Source of the DNA: Fagopyrum homotropicum
Lineage: Eukaryota > Streptophyta > Magnoliopsida > Caryophyllales > Polygonaceae
DNA length: 64,000 nucleotides
Assembly: GCA_033239125.1 (NCBI GenBank)
Contig: BSWB01000004.1
Location: forward strand, 61,193,501-61,257,500
Direction: 5' to 3'
Shown: piece by piece, positions 10,102-21,512 of the stretch
Position numbering within the stretch: the stretch's first letter is position 1
Layout: every line of letters starts with the position of its first letter
Notes under the pieces: model-generated
Databases searched by the model: none
Seen by the model: only the letters and a program-made list of their open reading frames with translations
Told to the model about the DNA's origin: nothing
Position numbers and translations under genes: made by a program

Positions 10102-10218
10102 AAACCTAAAAAGAAAGGGAATTACTACAAGAACAACTACTCAAGGCAAAAAATATTGAAAGTAAAAGAAAAAAGTTACAACTAGACAATTGAAAATACC
10201 GCTTGGTCTAGACCAAAT

Positions 10219-10235
10219 CCCCGACAACGGTGCCA
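10219..10235 (-). other. Primer-binding site of Athila D (tRNA-Asp type)
   Basis: The minus strand reads TGGCACCGTTGTCGGGG, which matches the 3' end of plant tRNA-Asp with two mismatches, six bases after the LTR end. Confidence 0.85.
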
Positions 10236-10241
10236 AAAACT

Positions 10242-11600
10242 TGTTCGCTCTCAGACGTGTGTGAAATATAAAAGAAAATAAGCTTTAAATTCATATAAGA
10301 AATAAAAGCCAAGGAAAAAAGTGAACCCGTAGTGTACGGATCAATCGCAGCAAAATCAAATACTCCAGGTCGATCACAAGGACTATGGTGAAACCAAATG
10401 GTAACAAATTAATCTAGGTAGACGATTGCAATTATCGATGACTGAAAAGAACAAAAAGAAATGATATGAATATATGATAATCGGGAAAAATGCAGATTTT
10501 AGAGATCAAGGTATTCAATTGCGGTTTTCAATTGAAGACTTCTAAAGGTCTATAGACAGAGCTGGGATCGTTGAGGAAAGATGTTTCTAAGGGGTGAAAG
10601 ATTACGGGGGACTTCTCACTATCCACTATCCCAAACCAAAGATCCTATCACCGGGTAAGTCTCAAGGATCTAAGATAAGGAACTATAATATCAAACCGAC
10701 CACTCAACCTAAGGCAGTAGAACTAACGTTTAGCAGGTAGTCTCAGGTTAACTCACAAAGGCAAGAAGAAGGCACACTCAAACCTAATAAAAGATAAACC
10801 TTTATTAACTAAAACTCATCATCTTTGGCAATCAAGAAAGGTAATCACCGGGTAAGTCTCTTCTCAAGCTTGGATGTAAGATTGAAAGGCTCAACAAGGC
10901 TAGGATTTGGACAATCTATAACCTAAGCGTAAGGATATAACATAAACAGATCAATAGAAGAAACCACGGGTTGTTCGTGCTCAAATCTTGGCCTAAATTC
11001 CTGAAGAACAGACCTAGATTTGTATCTGTGAAGGTAAAAACAACTCTTAGGGTCCAATCTAAACTTAAAGGCTCAGTTTATCATCATCTAAACCACAACC
11101 ATCAACCAATCCCCCTAGAATCGTAAGGGTTTTAGCCAACAATAACCATATACAAATCAAGATAGATATATGAAAACAAGAAAACCATAAACTCTATAAA
11201 ACCAAAAGAAAGGTAAGAAATACTTACCAAGGTGTCATCAATATCCAAAAGTGTTGCAAATCAACTAATAAAGATCCAATCTTGTGTTCGAAATCAATGA
11301 AATCTAAAAACTATATATTCTCTCCAAGAATCTTCAAAATCTCTCTCAATCCAAAAGTGTTGTAACTAACGTTGATGATCAATTAATATGTCGTCCCTTT
11401 GGTGTGTCAAGCCGTGGTCGATCTATGTTCGTCGTGCATGTCTCTCTTTTTTTGATGTTTCAGCCATGATATCTTATAGATGAACCTAGGGTTTGAAGTT
11501 ATCATTTTGGGCCGTTTTGTGCTAAATCTTTGTCAAACCCGACAACAATCTCGGGCGAGATTTCCATGAGTCAACCGAGATTTGTATTTTGTTGCGTGCA
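10242..11600 (-). mobile_element. 5' LTR of Athila copy D, minus orientation
   Basis: On the minus strand the LTR ends GTCTGAGAGCGAACA at 10242. It contains the GTACACTACGGGTTC word (about 10325-10340), degenerate copies of the GAGACTTACCCGGTGAT array (about 10845, 10733, 10648 and 10594), a TATA-like CTATAAGATA at about 11475 and, upstream of it, an AATCTCGCCCGAGATT module (about 11545-11560). The true start is not resolved. By comparison with other copies U3 should reach further right, but the sequence there grades into the copia-like remnant, so the right boundary is approximate. Confidence 0.7.
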
Positions 11601-12832
11601 ATCTCCTAGCTCCTTGCTTGTATCCTTTTGATGATGCCCCTTTTTTCTCCTTTGTAATCCAGAATGCTTCCTTGTGTCTATCACACTTTAATCGAATCAG
11701 CTAAAGAAAGAGGAAGATAAACTTTTGGATTAATGAAGTTGTTCTTGTATGATCACTTGGAAGGCTTGGTTCCTTTCACTTGTAAGCTCTATCTTCATCT
11801 TCAGTCGATGTCTTCATTTATAGTTGTATATGGAGATCTTCTTCTAGCCGTTATCTTGTAGCCGTTGAAATGTTTTCTATCTTCCATACAATTCAATGTT
11901 TGTTTGAGCGAGATCTTTTCACATTGTTTGAGAAGTAGCTGTTGCAAATAGGATCTTCAAGTCCAAGATCTTCTCTTCAGCATTCACTTGAAAGTTGTTG
12001 GAGATCTTCAAGTCCGAGATCTTCTCTTCAAAAAACTTTTATAGCCGTTGGAGATCTTCTTATCCGTTTGAAGGCTTTGACCGACATCTTCTCACTAAAT
12101 CTTCTCTTAAACCAATCTTCTCTTTTATTCGTCAAGCGAGATATTCTCTTAAAATCTTTATTCGAGATCTTCTTGTTTAGTTTGTTGGTTGTTGAAGATC
12201 TTCTCCTAGATCTTCTCCTTTGGTGGTAGAAGTCTGTGCTTTGTATTAAATCTCTTTGCCGAGATCTTCCCTTGTAATGTTATCCAAGACCTACACACAT
12301 TTTAACAAACAAACCAAGACAAGCAATCTAGAAATATAATCGATATTTGTAAGTTTAAAACCCGTATTTATATGTTAAGTCCTAGATAATTTAAATAAAA
12401 CAATTCATATCAAAGGTGGAGTTTTCAATCTCCTCCTTGATGGAAGACAAAACCAAAAATCGTACCTACATTTAATGTTAGATATATACATGCATAAAAA
12501 TATTTCAAAAATAAAATGCAGTAATGTCAAATCGCATAATTTCTCCCCCTTTGTTTTTCAACAATGGAGAAAAATAATTAAAGTACGGGAGTGAAATATT
12601 ACAAACCCATGTTTAGCAAAACAAAGTTTTAAAAATAGCCCACAAACGCGTTTCAAGTCCTTGAAAGTGAAAACAAAGAAAATTTAAAGCGCGTGTCAAG
12701 GATTTGATATCCAATTTCAAGGCCGTGAAATCAATTTCAAGGCTTTGAAATCTATTCTTGGTTATCTTCATAGAACTTCTTCCTCCACCTTGGTTGGACA
12801 GTACCTTTGCTTCTGTCTTTGACCTTTGCTTC
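11601..12832 (-). mobile_element. Ty1/copia-like LTR and 3' internal remnant
   Basis: On the minus strand a purine run, AACAAAGGGGGAGAAATT (around 12540-12560), resembles the polypurine tract of SIRE-like copia elements, with possible pol-end and post-pol sequence at 12570-12832. To the left are AT-rich LTR-like sequence, a TATA-like ACTATAAATGAAG (about 11815-11827) and many scattered AGATCTTC / CCGAGATC words between 11780 and 12260. I see no target duplication, and both borders are uncertain. Plus-strand ORFs here only reflect the repeated words. Confidence 0.4.
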
Positions 12833-15806
12833 AATTGCAAGTGTCCTTGCCTGTAGTAAGACACTTCCTCAACCTTCATAGGCCTCTCCAATGACAATCC
12901 TTGGTCAAGATTCATTAATCAAAGCACCACCATCATTGGAGTTGAAGCCACTCCCTACACATCTAAGGTACATATTTCTTGGACCTAATTCAACATATCC
13001 TATTATAGTTAGTGTGAACTTGAATGATGGTGAACTTGAGAAACTTATGAATATTCTGAAACAACATAAGAAAGCTCTAGGCTATACCATTGATGACTTA
13101 GTAGGAATTAAGCCTTCTATTTGTATGCATAAGATCTTAATGGAAGAGGATTACAAGCCTTCACGACAACCTCAACGACGGTTAAATCTGATCTTGAAAG
13201 AGGTCATGAAGAAGGAAATCCTTAAATTTCTTGATGTAGGTATCATATTTCCAATTTCTGATAGCAAGTGGGTGACCCAGTTCAAGTAGTCCCAAAGAAG
13301 GGAGGAATGATTGTTGTTGCTAACAATAACAACGAACTCATTCCTACAAGAACAGTTACGGGATGGAGAATGTGCATTGTTTACCATAAGCTGAATGTTG
13401 CTACGAGGAAGGATCACTTCCCTCTCCCGTTCATAGACCATATGCTTGAAAGGTTAGCACAACACTCTTACTTTTCTTATCTAGATGGATATAGTGGGTT
13501 CATTCAGATTCCCATTCATCCGGACGATCAAGAGAAGACCACCTTCACGTGCCCTTGGGGTACGTTTGCCTACAGAAGGATGTCTTTCGGTTTATGCAAC
13601 GCTCTTGCCACTTTCCAAAGATGTATGATAGCCATATTTTTGGAGTACATAGAGAATATCATGGAAGTATTCATGGACGACTTTTCGGTATATGGTTCTT
13701 CCTTTGATGATTGTCTTTTTAACCTCTCTTTAGTTCTTAAGAGATGTGAGGACACTAACCTAGTTTTGAACTGGGAAAAGTGTCACTTTATGGTCACTGA
13801 AAGAATTATGTTAGGAAATTTGATTTCGAACCGTAGAATAGAGGTGGATAGAGCTAAGATTGAAACTATAGAGAAGATCCTCCTCCAGCTTCGGTGAAAG
13901 GAGTTAGAAGTTTTTTGGGACATGCCGAATTCTATAGGAGGTTGATAAAGGATTTTTCTAAGATTTCAAAACCTTCAAATAATATTTTGATGAAAGACAT
14001 AACTTTTGAGTTTTTGAAAGAATGTTTGGATGCTTTTTACAGGATCAAGGAAGCCTTAATTTCAGCCCCTATCATCCAACCACCTAATTGGACGCTTCCA
14101 TACAAGGTTATGTGTGACACAAGTAACATAGCTGTAGGAGCTGTTCTTGGACAAAAGAAGGATGGTCGCACTCATGCCATTTATTATGCTAGCAAGACAC
14201 TAGACGAAGCTCAACTGAACTACGCTACCATGGAGAAAGAGCTTCTTGCCGTTGTCTATGTATTTGAAAAATTATGTTCTTATCTTGTAGGTGCAAAGGT
14301 AATAGTCTATACAAATCATTCAGCCATTCGCTACCTATTCACTAAGAAGGATGCAAAGCCAAGGCTCCTAAGATGGATCTTTCTTCTATAAGAGTTCGAT
14401 CTAGAGATTCGTGACAAGAAAGGGTCGGAGAACTCGGTGGCTGATCAGCTTAGCCGTCTTCCACACCTCACTTGCAAGACGGATGAACTCCCTATTGACG
14501 ACTCATTTCCAGATAACCAGCTACATAAGATTGAAGAGTGCCTTCAACAAATTTCGAAAGGTAATGACCCATGGTTTGCTGATATTTTCAATTACCTTGT
14601 TTGCCAGAAAATCCCACCCGGAATGTCATATGCTCAAAGGAAGAAGTTCTTTAGAGACGTCCGACATTTTTACTGGAATGAACCTCTACTCTTCAAGAGA
14701 GATCCTGATGACATGTTTAGAAGATGCGTTCCGGAGGACGAAGTAGAAAGCATCATCCGTCATTGTCACTCTTTGCCTTGTGGAGGACATGCTAGTTCTC
14801 ATAAGACATGTGCTAAGGTACTCCAATCTAGCTTCTTCTAGCCCTCTTTATTTAAGGATGTACAAAACTATGTTGTTGCATGCGATGCTTGTCAAAGGAC
14901 AGGTAATATTTCAAGGAGGAATGAGATGCCCCTCAACAACATCCAAGAAGTGGAGATATTCGATGTATGGGGAGTAGACTTCATGGGACCATTCCCATCA
15001 TCTTGTGGGAACCAATATATACTTCTAGCTGTAGATTATGTCTCAAGATGGGTCGATGTTGTTGCTTCTCCAACTAATGATGCGATGGTAGTGGTAAAGT
15101 TCTTCAATAGAATGATGTTTAAGGAAAACACTTCACATCTCGTCGATTTGAGGCCCTACTAGCTAAGTATGGGGTAACTCATAAGATCTCCACTCCATAC
15201 CATCTGCAAACGAGCGAACAAGTCGAGATTTCGAATAGGGAGATCAAAGGGATTCTAGAGAAGACTGTCTCTAGAATGAGGAAAGATTGGGCGATGCAGC
15301 TACATGATGCATTACGGCCCTACAGGACCGCTTTTAAGACTCCCATAGGAACAACACCATACAACCTTATTGGGAAGTCTTGTCACCTTCCTATAGAGCT
15401 AGACCACAAAGCATATTGGGCCGTCAAATGGCTCAACTTCAACATGAAGGAGGCGGGAGAAAAGCGTTTGTTGGAGATCAATAAACTAGAGGAGATCCGC
15501 CTGAATGCGTATGAGAACGCAAGGATCTACAAGGAAAGAACGAAGAAGTGGCATGATAAGCATATCATTCCAAAGGACTTAAAGGAAGTAGATATTGTCC
15601 TTCTATTCAACTAGAGACTTCGACTCTTTCCACGTAAGCTTAAATCTCATTGAATAGGACCATTAGTTATTAAGCATGTTTTCCCTCATGGTGTAGTTGA
15701 AGTATGGGGTGAAAAGTGTGGAAGTTTTAAAGTAAACGGCCAACGATTAAAAAAGTATACACCGGAAGCTCCGGTTGAGGAGATTGCTCCTATTCTCCTT
15801 CATTGA
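12833..15806 (+). pseudogene. Athila copy B, broken pol (RT, RNase H, integrase)
   Basis: This is a 5'-truncated pol of copy B, starting between protease and RT, with no LTR, gag or protease before it. RT with FMDD (around 13675), RNase H (CDTSN, YTNH, VADQLS), the integrase zinc-binding region (HCHSLPCGGH, CDACQ) and the integrase C-terminus can be recognised in pieces. Lesions include a one-base deletion at about 13270 (shared with copy C), a two-base deletion at about 13880, stops at about 14389 (Gln codon) and 14839 (Trp codon), and a deletion of about 50 bases at about 15118 that removes the second catalytic Asp of integrase. A premature stop also follows at about 15614. It cannot make a functional polyprotein. 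Confidence 0.9.
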
Positions 15807-16736
15807 TCATCAAAAGAGCAACGTCTAGCTAAGGACTTTAAAAACAACGCTTCTTGGGAGGCAACCCACGGTAGTTCTAGCCTTATTCTTTCTTTTTGAT
15901 TTAGAGTATCTTAGGATAGTTAGCTTTGTTGTTTGTTTTTGCTTTGTTTTTGTTTTTCCTCGATGCGCTCTCGGTTTCTTTGTGTCATAGATCGCAGGAA
16001 CTAGGTACAATCTTGAAGAATTGGTGGAAAAGGTTGATGCAAGTGTGCTCAATGATGTTTTCAAGTACCAAAGGACAACAAATCGACTTACCATAAGTAA
16101 ATCGATCGATTCACGCTATAGAGCAAGTCGATTTTTGACAATAGAAAGAAAAATCGATTGAAAATTTGACTCACCATAGAAAAATCGACCGATTTTCCTT
16201 GAGCATGAGCAAAAAGGCTAAAAAATCGGACCGACGAAAAAATCGGACATAAAAATCGGCCGATATTTTTCATAAACAGACCGGCCTATGTAAAGCCTTC
16301 TCCACTCCTTTTCCTCACCCCCACACTTAGTATTTTCGAGCCCCTCTTCCTCTCAAGATCCAAAAATCGCCCCTCCCTTAATCTCCTCATTTGATAACTG
16401 TTTTGCACGATTCTTGAGTCTAAACTAAAGCCCTTGAAACGAGAAAGAAGAATCTAGCAACAACAAGCGTGGGAAACTGCTCATTTGTCCGGAATTCAGG
16501 TTTTTCCATCCAAAACCTAACTTTTTCGCTCGATTTTGGTTCGTGCTTTAAAGTTGTTAGATTGTTGTGTTTGTTGAGGGGTTATGCTTAGAAACAACCC
16601 TAGGAAACTGTTTGTGGTGTTGCATTGGGTAAAGCTTTACAAATTTGTGAGTTTGATTGAATCGAAGAAAAAATCGACCCTGCCCAGAAAAATCGACCGA
16701 TTTTTGGGAAGAACGGTATGATTTTTCATTGCAGAA
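15807..16736 (+). other. Athila B spacer between pol and env-position ORF
   Basis: This noncoding stretch contains the conserved post-pol block at 15827-15868 (AGCTAAGGAC ... GGGAGGCAACCCA). Clusters of AAATCGRCCGATTTT-like words lie at 16081-16270 and 16667-16710. The pyrimidine-rich tract ATTTTTCATTGCAG at 16721-16734 is a candidate splice acceptor right before the ORF3 ATG. Confidence 0.7.
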
Positions 16737-17596
16737 ATGGAAGCCATAAGAAGAACCACTAGGAACTTAACCAAGAAGAAGGGATCTTCTTCTAGGTCCC
16801 CTCCACCACCACAACCACCTCCCCTAGCACGACCAAACCTTCCCCCTCCCACTTCCAAACACAAGAAGAGGTATGAACGCCTCTTGACTCGACCAATTAT
16901 CCCTCCTCGTTATGTTGTGTTGGATGACTTAGATGCATTGTTTGTGAGGGAAGATATTGATTGGATGTTGGAGAGAACAACTTTGAGTCAGTTTCCGCTT
17001 AATTGAGAGGATGCTTATGCTGAGATCACCCTAGAGTTTCTTAGCACTTTCAAGCATGATCCTAGAGATAGGAGAGTTTCCTTTCGGCTTATGGATGAGG
17101 TTCATGAGATGTCTATTCCTGCATTTGGGGACTTGTTTGGCTTTCCATCATCTTTTCCAGACAGATTCCCGAGAGGAGTGAGTGCTAGTGCTTTCTAGGA
17201 GAGCATCTCCACAGGAGAGGCCGGAAGGGACAAATGGAGACCGGGGAACTCCAAAGAAAAGAGCATGTATAACTTGTCCTTCAAGATAGCTCACCGGATT
17301 CTCAGTGAGTCTATGTTCTCAAGAACGAAGACACCGCAGATGGTCAACGCAGATGAGCTCTACATCCTCCACTGCATGACTACAGGTACCATCCCAGGCA
17401 CCACCACCATGCTTGCTGACTATCTTGGTAAGATAGCGAACAAGAAAGTAGGAGACATATGTGTTGGAGGCCTTGTAACTTATGTGGTCAAGGCATTGGT
17501 GCTGAATTTCTCAGATTGCAGTTTAGTTGAGAGTGCACGCCCCCTTGGTTCCTAGAGATTGGTTGCCAGCCAGGTTTTGATTCCTAGAGGTATGGG
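16737..17596 (+). pseudogene. Athila B ORF3 (env-position, ATHILA ORF-1 family), first part
   Basis: This is the first part of the ORF downstream of pol. It begins MEAIRRTTRNLTKKKG, followed by a proline-rich stretch and then sequence of the ATHILA ORF-1 family (LTRPIIPPRYV, DDLDALFVREDIDWML, later DEVHEMSIPAF, NADELYILHCMTTG). The protein occupies the env position, but I see no signal peptide or membrane segment, so an envelope role is not supported. Stops at about 17004 and 17199 (TAG where copy C has Trp) and others break the frame. It is cut at 17596 by hAT-1 and resumes at 20847. Confidence 0.82.
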
Positions 17597-18903
17597 TAGA
17601 GCTGTCAAACGGGGCTGGCAGGTCGGGTTCGGGTCGGGTTATAACAAGCTCGGGTTGGAATTGGGTCGGGTAAAAAGTAGGCTTGGTTTTTAAACAGGTT
17701 GTTTCGGGTCGGATCGGTTTGGGTCGGGTACCAAATGTTCGGGTTAAAAAGGGTTATCGGGTAGCATCGGTTCTTTTCATGGTGCCAAACGGAGTTGGCG
17801 GGTCGATTTCGGGTTGGGTCAAATGGGTCCACGGATCGAGTTCGGGTCGGGTCAAATGGGGTCAGGTTGAAATCGAGTCGGGTATAAATAGGTTTGTTTT
17901 TGTTAGCAGGTTGTTTCGGATCGGGTCAATTTGGGTCGGGTACTAGTTATTCGGGTTGGAACGGGTTATCGGGTAGACTTGGTTCTTGGGCCATAACAAA
18001 TCGGTTTAGTTGGTTCTCGGGTCACTTCGGGCCGGATTTTTTTTTTAATGTTTCGAGAGGTCCCAATTAAGGCGAGTCAAGTTCGGTTTGCTCAAAGATG
18101 ATATGATTTCTAAAATCTTTATTCAGGTCAGTTTTGGATGGTGCAATTTTTGAGCTGAATCAAAATTACCTAGTTATGTGAATATTTTGGTCTAATAAAA
18201 TATGGAATCCGCAAATGATTTTAGTTGGATCAGATAATTATTCGCCAATATGATTAGTATGGGCGGCAAAACCAATTTTATCCGCCAATCCGGTCTGAAA
18301 ATTTCGTTGACTCGATCCGAAAACCCCGATATTTTAGTATCCGTTTTGATCCAGTTAGAATCCGATACGGGAGATCTTCCTGGATCACCGGATCGGATAC
18401 GGATCAAGGTTTTAGGCAAATATCCGTACTTTAATATTCTATGGATAATCGAATATCCAAATATCCGTACTTTAATATTCTATTTTTTTATCATCTATAT
18501 ACTTATCATTTTTACTTTGATTTGTTTTGTGCCTTTTAATTGTTTTTTCATTACATTTTGTGATAAACAAAGTAGCAAATATATATCCGGAAATATTCAG
18601 ATCAATCGGATATTGGATCTGGCTAAATCATTTTTGCATATTCAGATCAAGAGGATATCCGGATCAATCGGCTCAAACAAAAGTCATTCGGATCATCCGG
18701 ATATCCGTGGATAATAATCCGATCCGATCCAACCAAATCATTTCGCATACTATATTTTGGATTCCAGATCAACCGGACATCCGGATAATTATCCGATCCG
18801 ATCATGGGAAAAATGCCGGATATCCAACTATATACGGATCGGAATGGATATCCGAATTTAAAACCGGGAGATATTTAACACGAGTGATCATTACAATTAT
18901 CTC

Positions 18904-19935
18904 GATAATTATTGCTAGTGAAGAAAGAATTTATGAAAATATAAGAAATTTACTGGTACTAAAAAGGAAAGAGAATATTGAAAAACAAAACACATTTATT
19001 AGTATTTTGATATAAGCCGTTTATCTTCTTCCTTTGTTAATCACTAACATTTATAGATGCTTTTATAATGATATTTTTTAATTAATCTAATTTAATATTC
19101 ATTAAAATGTCTTTATTATTATTATTATTATTATAAATTTAATGGCATTCAAAATTATCTTTTACTTCATTTAGCTAATTGTCGACCAAGGGTTAATATT
19201 AACAAAAAATATTTCATTACATTACTTTTATCTTAAGAAATTAAAGTAATCTATGTTTATTCAATTAATCAAAGTAATCTAATAAAAACAAAATATAATA
19301 TTAGGGTGTGAGAACAAATGTAACTAATATTGAATGGATTAAAAAGTACTAAAATTATATTTCTTATTCTCTAACCTTAATTTACCGGGAGATCTCAATA
19401 TTTACAATTATATTTCTTATTTTATAACCTTAATTTGGAATTTGCTGAAAGATCTTGACATTTAAATTTTATGAATATAAAAAAGTAATGCTAATAAATA
19501 GGTATACAATAATAAACACATTTATTTAGTATTTTTAAATTCATTCAATATTGGTTACAATTGTTCTCTGTTTTATTTTTTTAGATTATTTTGATAAAAT
19601 AAACATAAATTACTTTGATTTATTAAGATAAAAAATAATGTATTGAATATATTCTTTGTTAATATTAATCTATGATCGACAATTATCTAAATGAAGCAAA
19701 ATGATATTTTAAATGTCATTAAAATAATAATACAAAAAGTTTAATTATTACACAATTAGATTAAATAAAAATATCGGTACAAAACATCCATCAATGTTAG
19801 TGAATAGCAAAGGAGGAGACATACTTATATGGAAATATTAGATTTTTATTTTATCAATATTAGCTTTCCTTTTAGTACTATTAAATTTCTTAAATTTTCA
19901 TAAATTATCTTTCTTATTCACTAGCCATAATTATC
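18904..19935. repeat. Long imperfect inverted repeat inside hAT-1
   Basis: The left arm, about 18904-19356, pairs with the right arm, about 19517-19935, around a spacer of about 160 bases. Paired landmarks are GATAATTATTGCTAGTGA with its complement at 19918-19935, and TTGTCGACC / ATGATCGACAA. The arms have many mismatches and small indels. It may be a nested foldback element or a rearrangement. Confidence 0.75.
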
Positions 19936-20208
19936 AAAATGATCTCAATTATTACTGGCCATACTTATCAGATGATCTCAACCTTTAAACTTAATCAACG
20001 GTTTAGATCCATACAACTTCACCATGAAGTTGTTTTTGAGCTTCACTAGAGCCGGACCGGGATAAATACTATCTATTTTCTTTCTTGATAAATCATGTCA
20101 AATTATCAAATTAATTCAAAACTCAAATTCTATTAATTCAAATTGAATAATTTTATATATTGTAAGAGAAAAATAAAAGATGAAAACTTAACATATTCTA
20201 TACATATC

Positions 20209-20260
20209 ATGAACTTATGATACATGTAAGAGTAATGAACTTATGATACATGTAAGAGTA
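20209..20260 (+). repeat. 26-bp perfect tandem duplication in hAT-1
   Basis: The 26-base unit starting ATGAACTTATGATACATG at 20209-20234 is repeated exactly at 20235-20260. Confidence 0.9.
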
Positions 20261-20846
20261 TTATTGTTTTAAAATTTTAGGTTTAAATGTGTGTTTTTAT
20301 TTTATTTTTTTATCAATTTACTCCGAATTAACATATCATATTGGCTTGGACTACTTCATAGTTTATAGTTCATACTATCACATCATTTTACTTCACATTA
20401 TCAAGGTTATCTAAGGTCGGGTTATTTTGCGCTAGCGGCTCATTTCAAGTCGGGTTACTTTGGGCTAACAGGTCATTTCGGGTTGGGTCACTTCAGGCTA
20501 TCGAGTCATTTCGGTCGGGTTACTTCGGGCAATCGGGTCATTTCGGGTCGGGTTACTTCGGGCTATCTGGCCATTTCGGGTCGGGCTACTTCGGGCTATC
20601 TGATCATTTCGGGTCGGGTTACTTCGGGTTGTCGGGTCGTTATCGGGTTATTCTACTCGGGTTTTATCGGGTCCGGGTCATTTTCGGGTTCGACCGTTCG
20701 GGTTATTTATTATTTCGGGTTAAATCAATATCAAGCGGGTCGGTTCCGGGTATTTTCTTTTTTAAAAAATTTTCGGGGCCAGGTCGGGTTCCGAATCGGG
20801 TTTGTCGGGTCGGTTTCACGAGTCGGGTCAACTTTTGACAGCTCTA

Positions 20847-21512
20847 CGTATGGGCACTCTACATGTGGCCATGCCATGGGCAAGGAAGCAAGCAGAGATA
20901 GAGTGGAAATCCGAGTAGACTATCAGGAACAGAAGCAAGTGGAAGGAGACGTTTGAGCACTATTTTGATGGGAATGCCCCTCCAGTCATGTACTATGATG
21001 AGGATGAGGAGGATGATGATGATTATGATGAGGGAGATGCAGCATACCACCCTTCTATGCTAGAGTTTGAGAGCGACACATAAAACGGCCATGCCACAGA
21101 TGCTATGAACACAAATACACATGGCGCTAGACCCAACAGGACCGGTGGAGGTGTAGAGGAGACCGAGGATGAGATACCGGCTCCACGTCATTCCTTCTCT
21201 CACGCACCCTACTGTGGGAGAGGACACCGACACACTACATCTGGACTCCCGCAGCAGATTAGCGCATAGGTTGCTGGCATTCGGGGTTTACACACTAATT
21301 ACCAAGGCCTTCGCACTGACTATCAGGCTCTTCACACCGACTACAAGGCGTTGGACACCCAGTTCAATGAGTACCGTCATATGACAAATGCGCGGCATTC
21401 CTTCTATGATGGCCAGATGAGAGACATGTACTACCATACCTTTGGTGCCTTCTATGATCATGGAGCTCCGAGGTATCCATACCCACCACCACCACCTCCA
21501 GCTGACGATTGA
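20847..21512 (+). pseudogene. Athila B ORF3, second part after hAT-1
   Basis: This continues ORF3 of copy B after the hAT insertion, starting with the duplicated target site. It is recognisable by alignment with 36266-36904 in copy C: an acidic stretch (YDEDEEDDDDYDE type), then the heptad-like YQALHTDYKALDTQF region around 21300-21365, and a proline-rich end at about 21480-21512. Frameshifts and stops (for example TAA at about 21080) prevent a continuous reading. Function of the family is unknown. Confidence 0.78.

Larger units (their letters stand above)
17597..20846 (+). mobile_element. Non-autonomous hAT element, copy 1
   Basis: This element of 3250 bp has perfect 13-bp terminal inverted repeats, TAGAGCTGTCAAA and TTTGACAGCTCTA. 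It is flanked by 8-bp target duplications that match at seven positions (GGTATGGG at 17589-17596, CGTATGGG at 20847-20854). The 8-bp duplication and TAG...CTA ends are hAT hallmarks. Both ends are packed with GGGTCGGGT-like subterminal repeats (17600-18030 and 20410-20830), probably transposase-binding sites. The interior is AT-rich, with GGATATCCG words at 18280-18860 and a long inverted repeat. No transposase is encoded. Strand is arbitrary. Confidence 0.9.

Noticed and set aside
13172..13441. Minus-strand ORFs in the RT region of B and C
   Set aside because: They are antisense to recognisable RT codons and have no independent support.
18250..19015. Possible transposase in hAT-1
   Set aside because: The frames are short, AT-rich and filled with translated GGATATCC words. 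No hAT dimerisation or catalytic motif is present.
17600..20840. GGGTCGGGT arrays as telomere-like repeats or a satellite
   Set aside because: The plant telomere unit is TTTAGGG. These are irregular, confined to both ends of elements with hAT inverted repeats and 8-bp duplications, and so are subterminal repeats.
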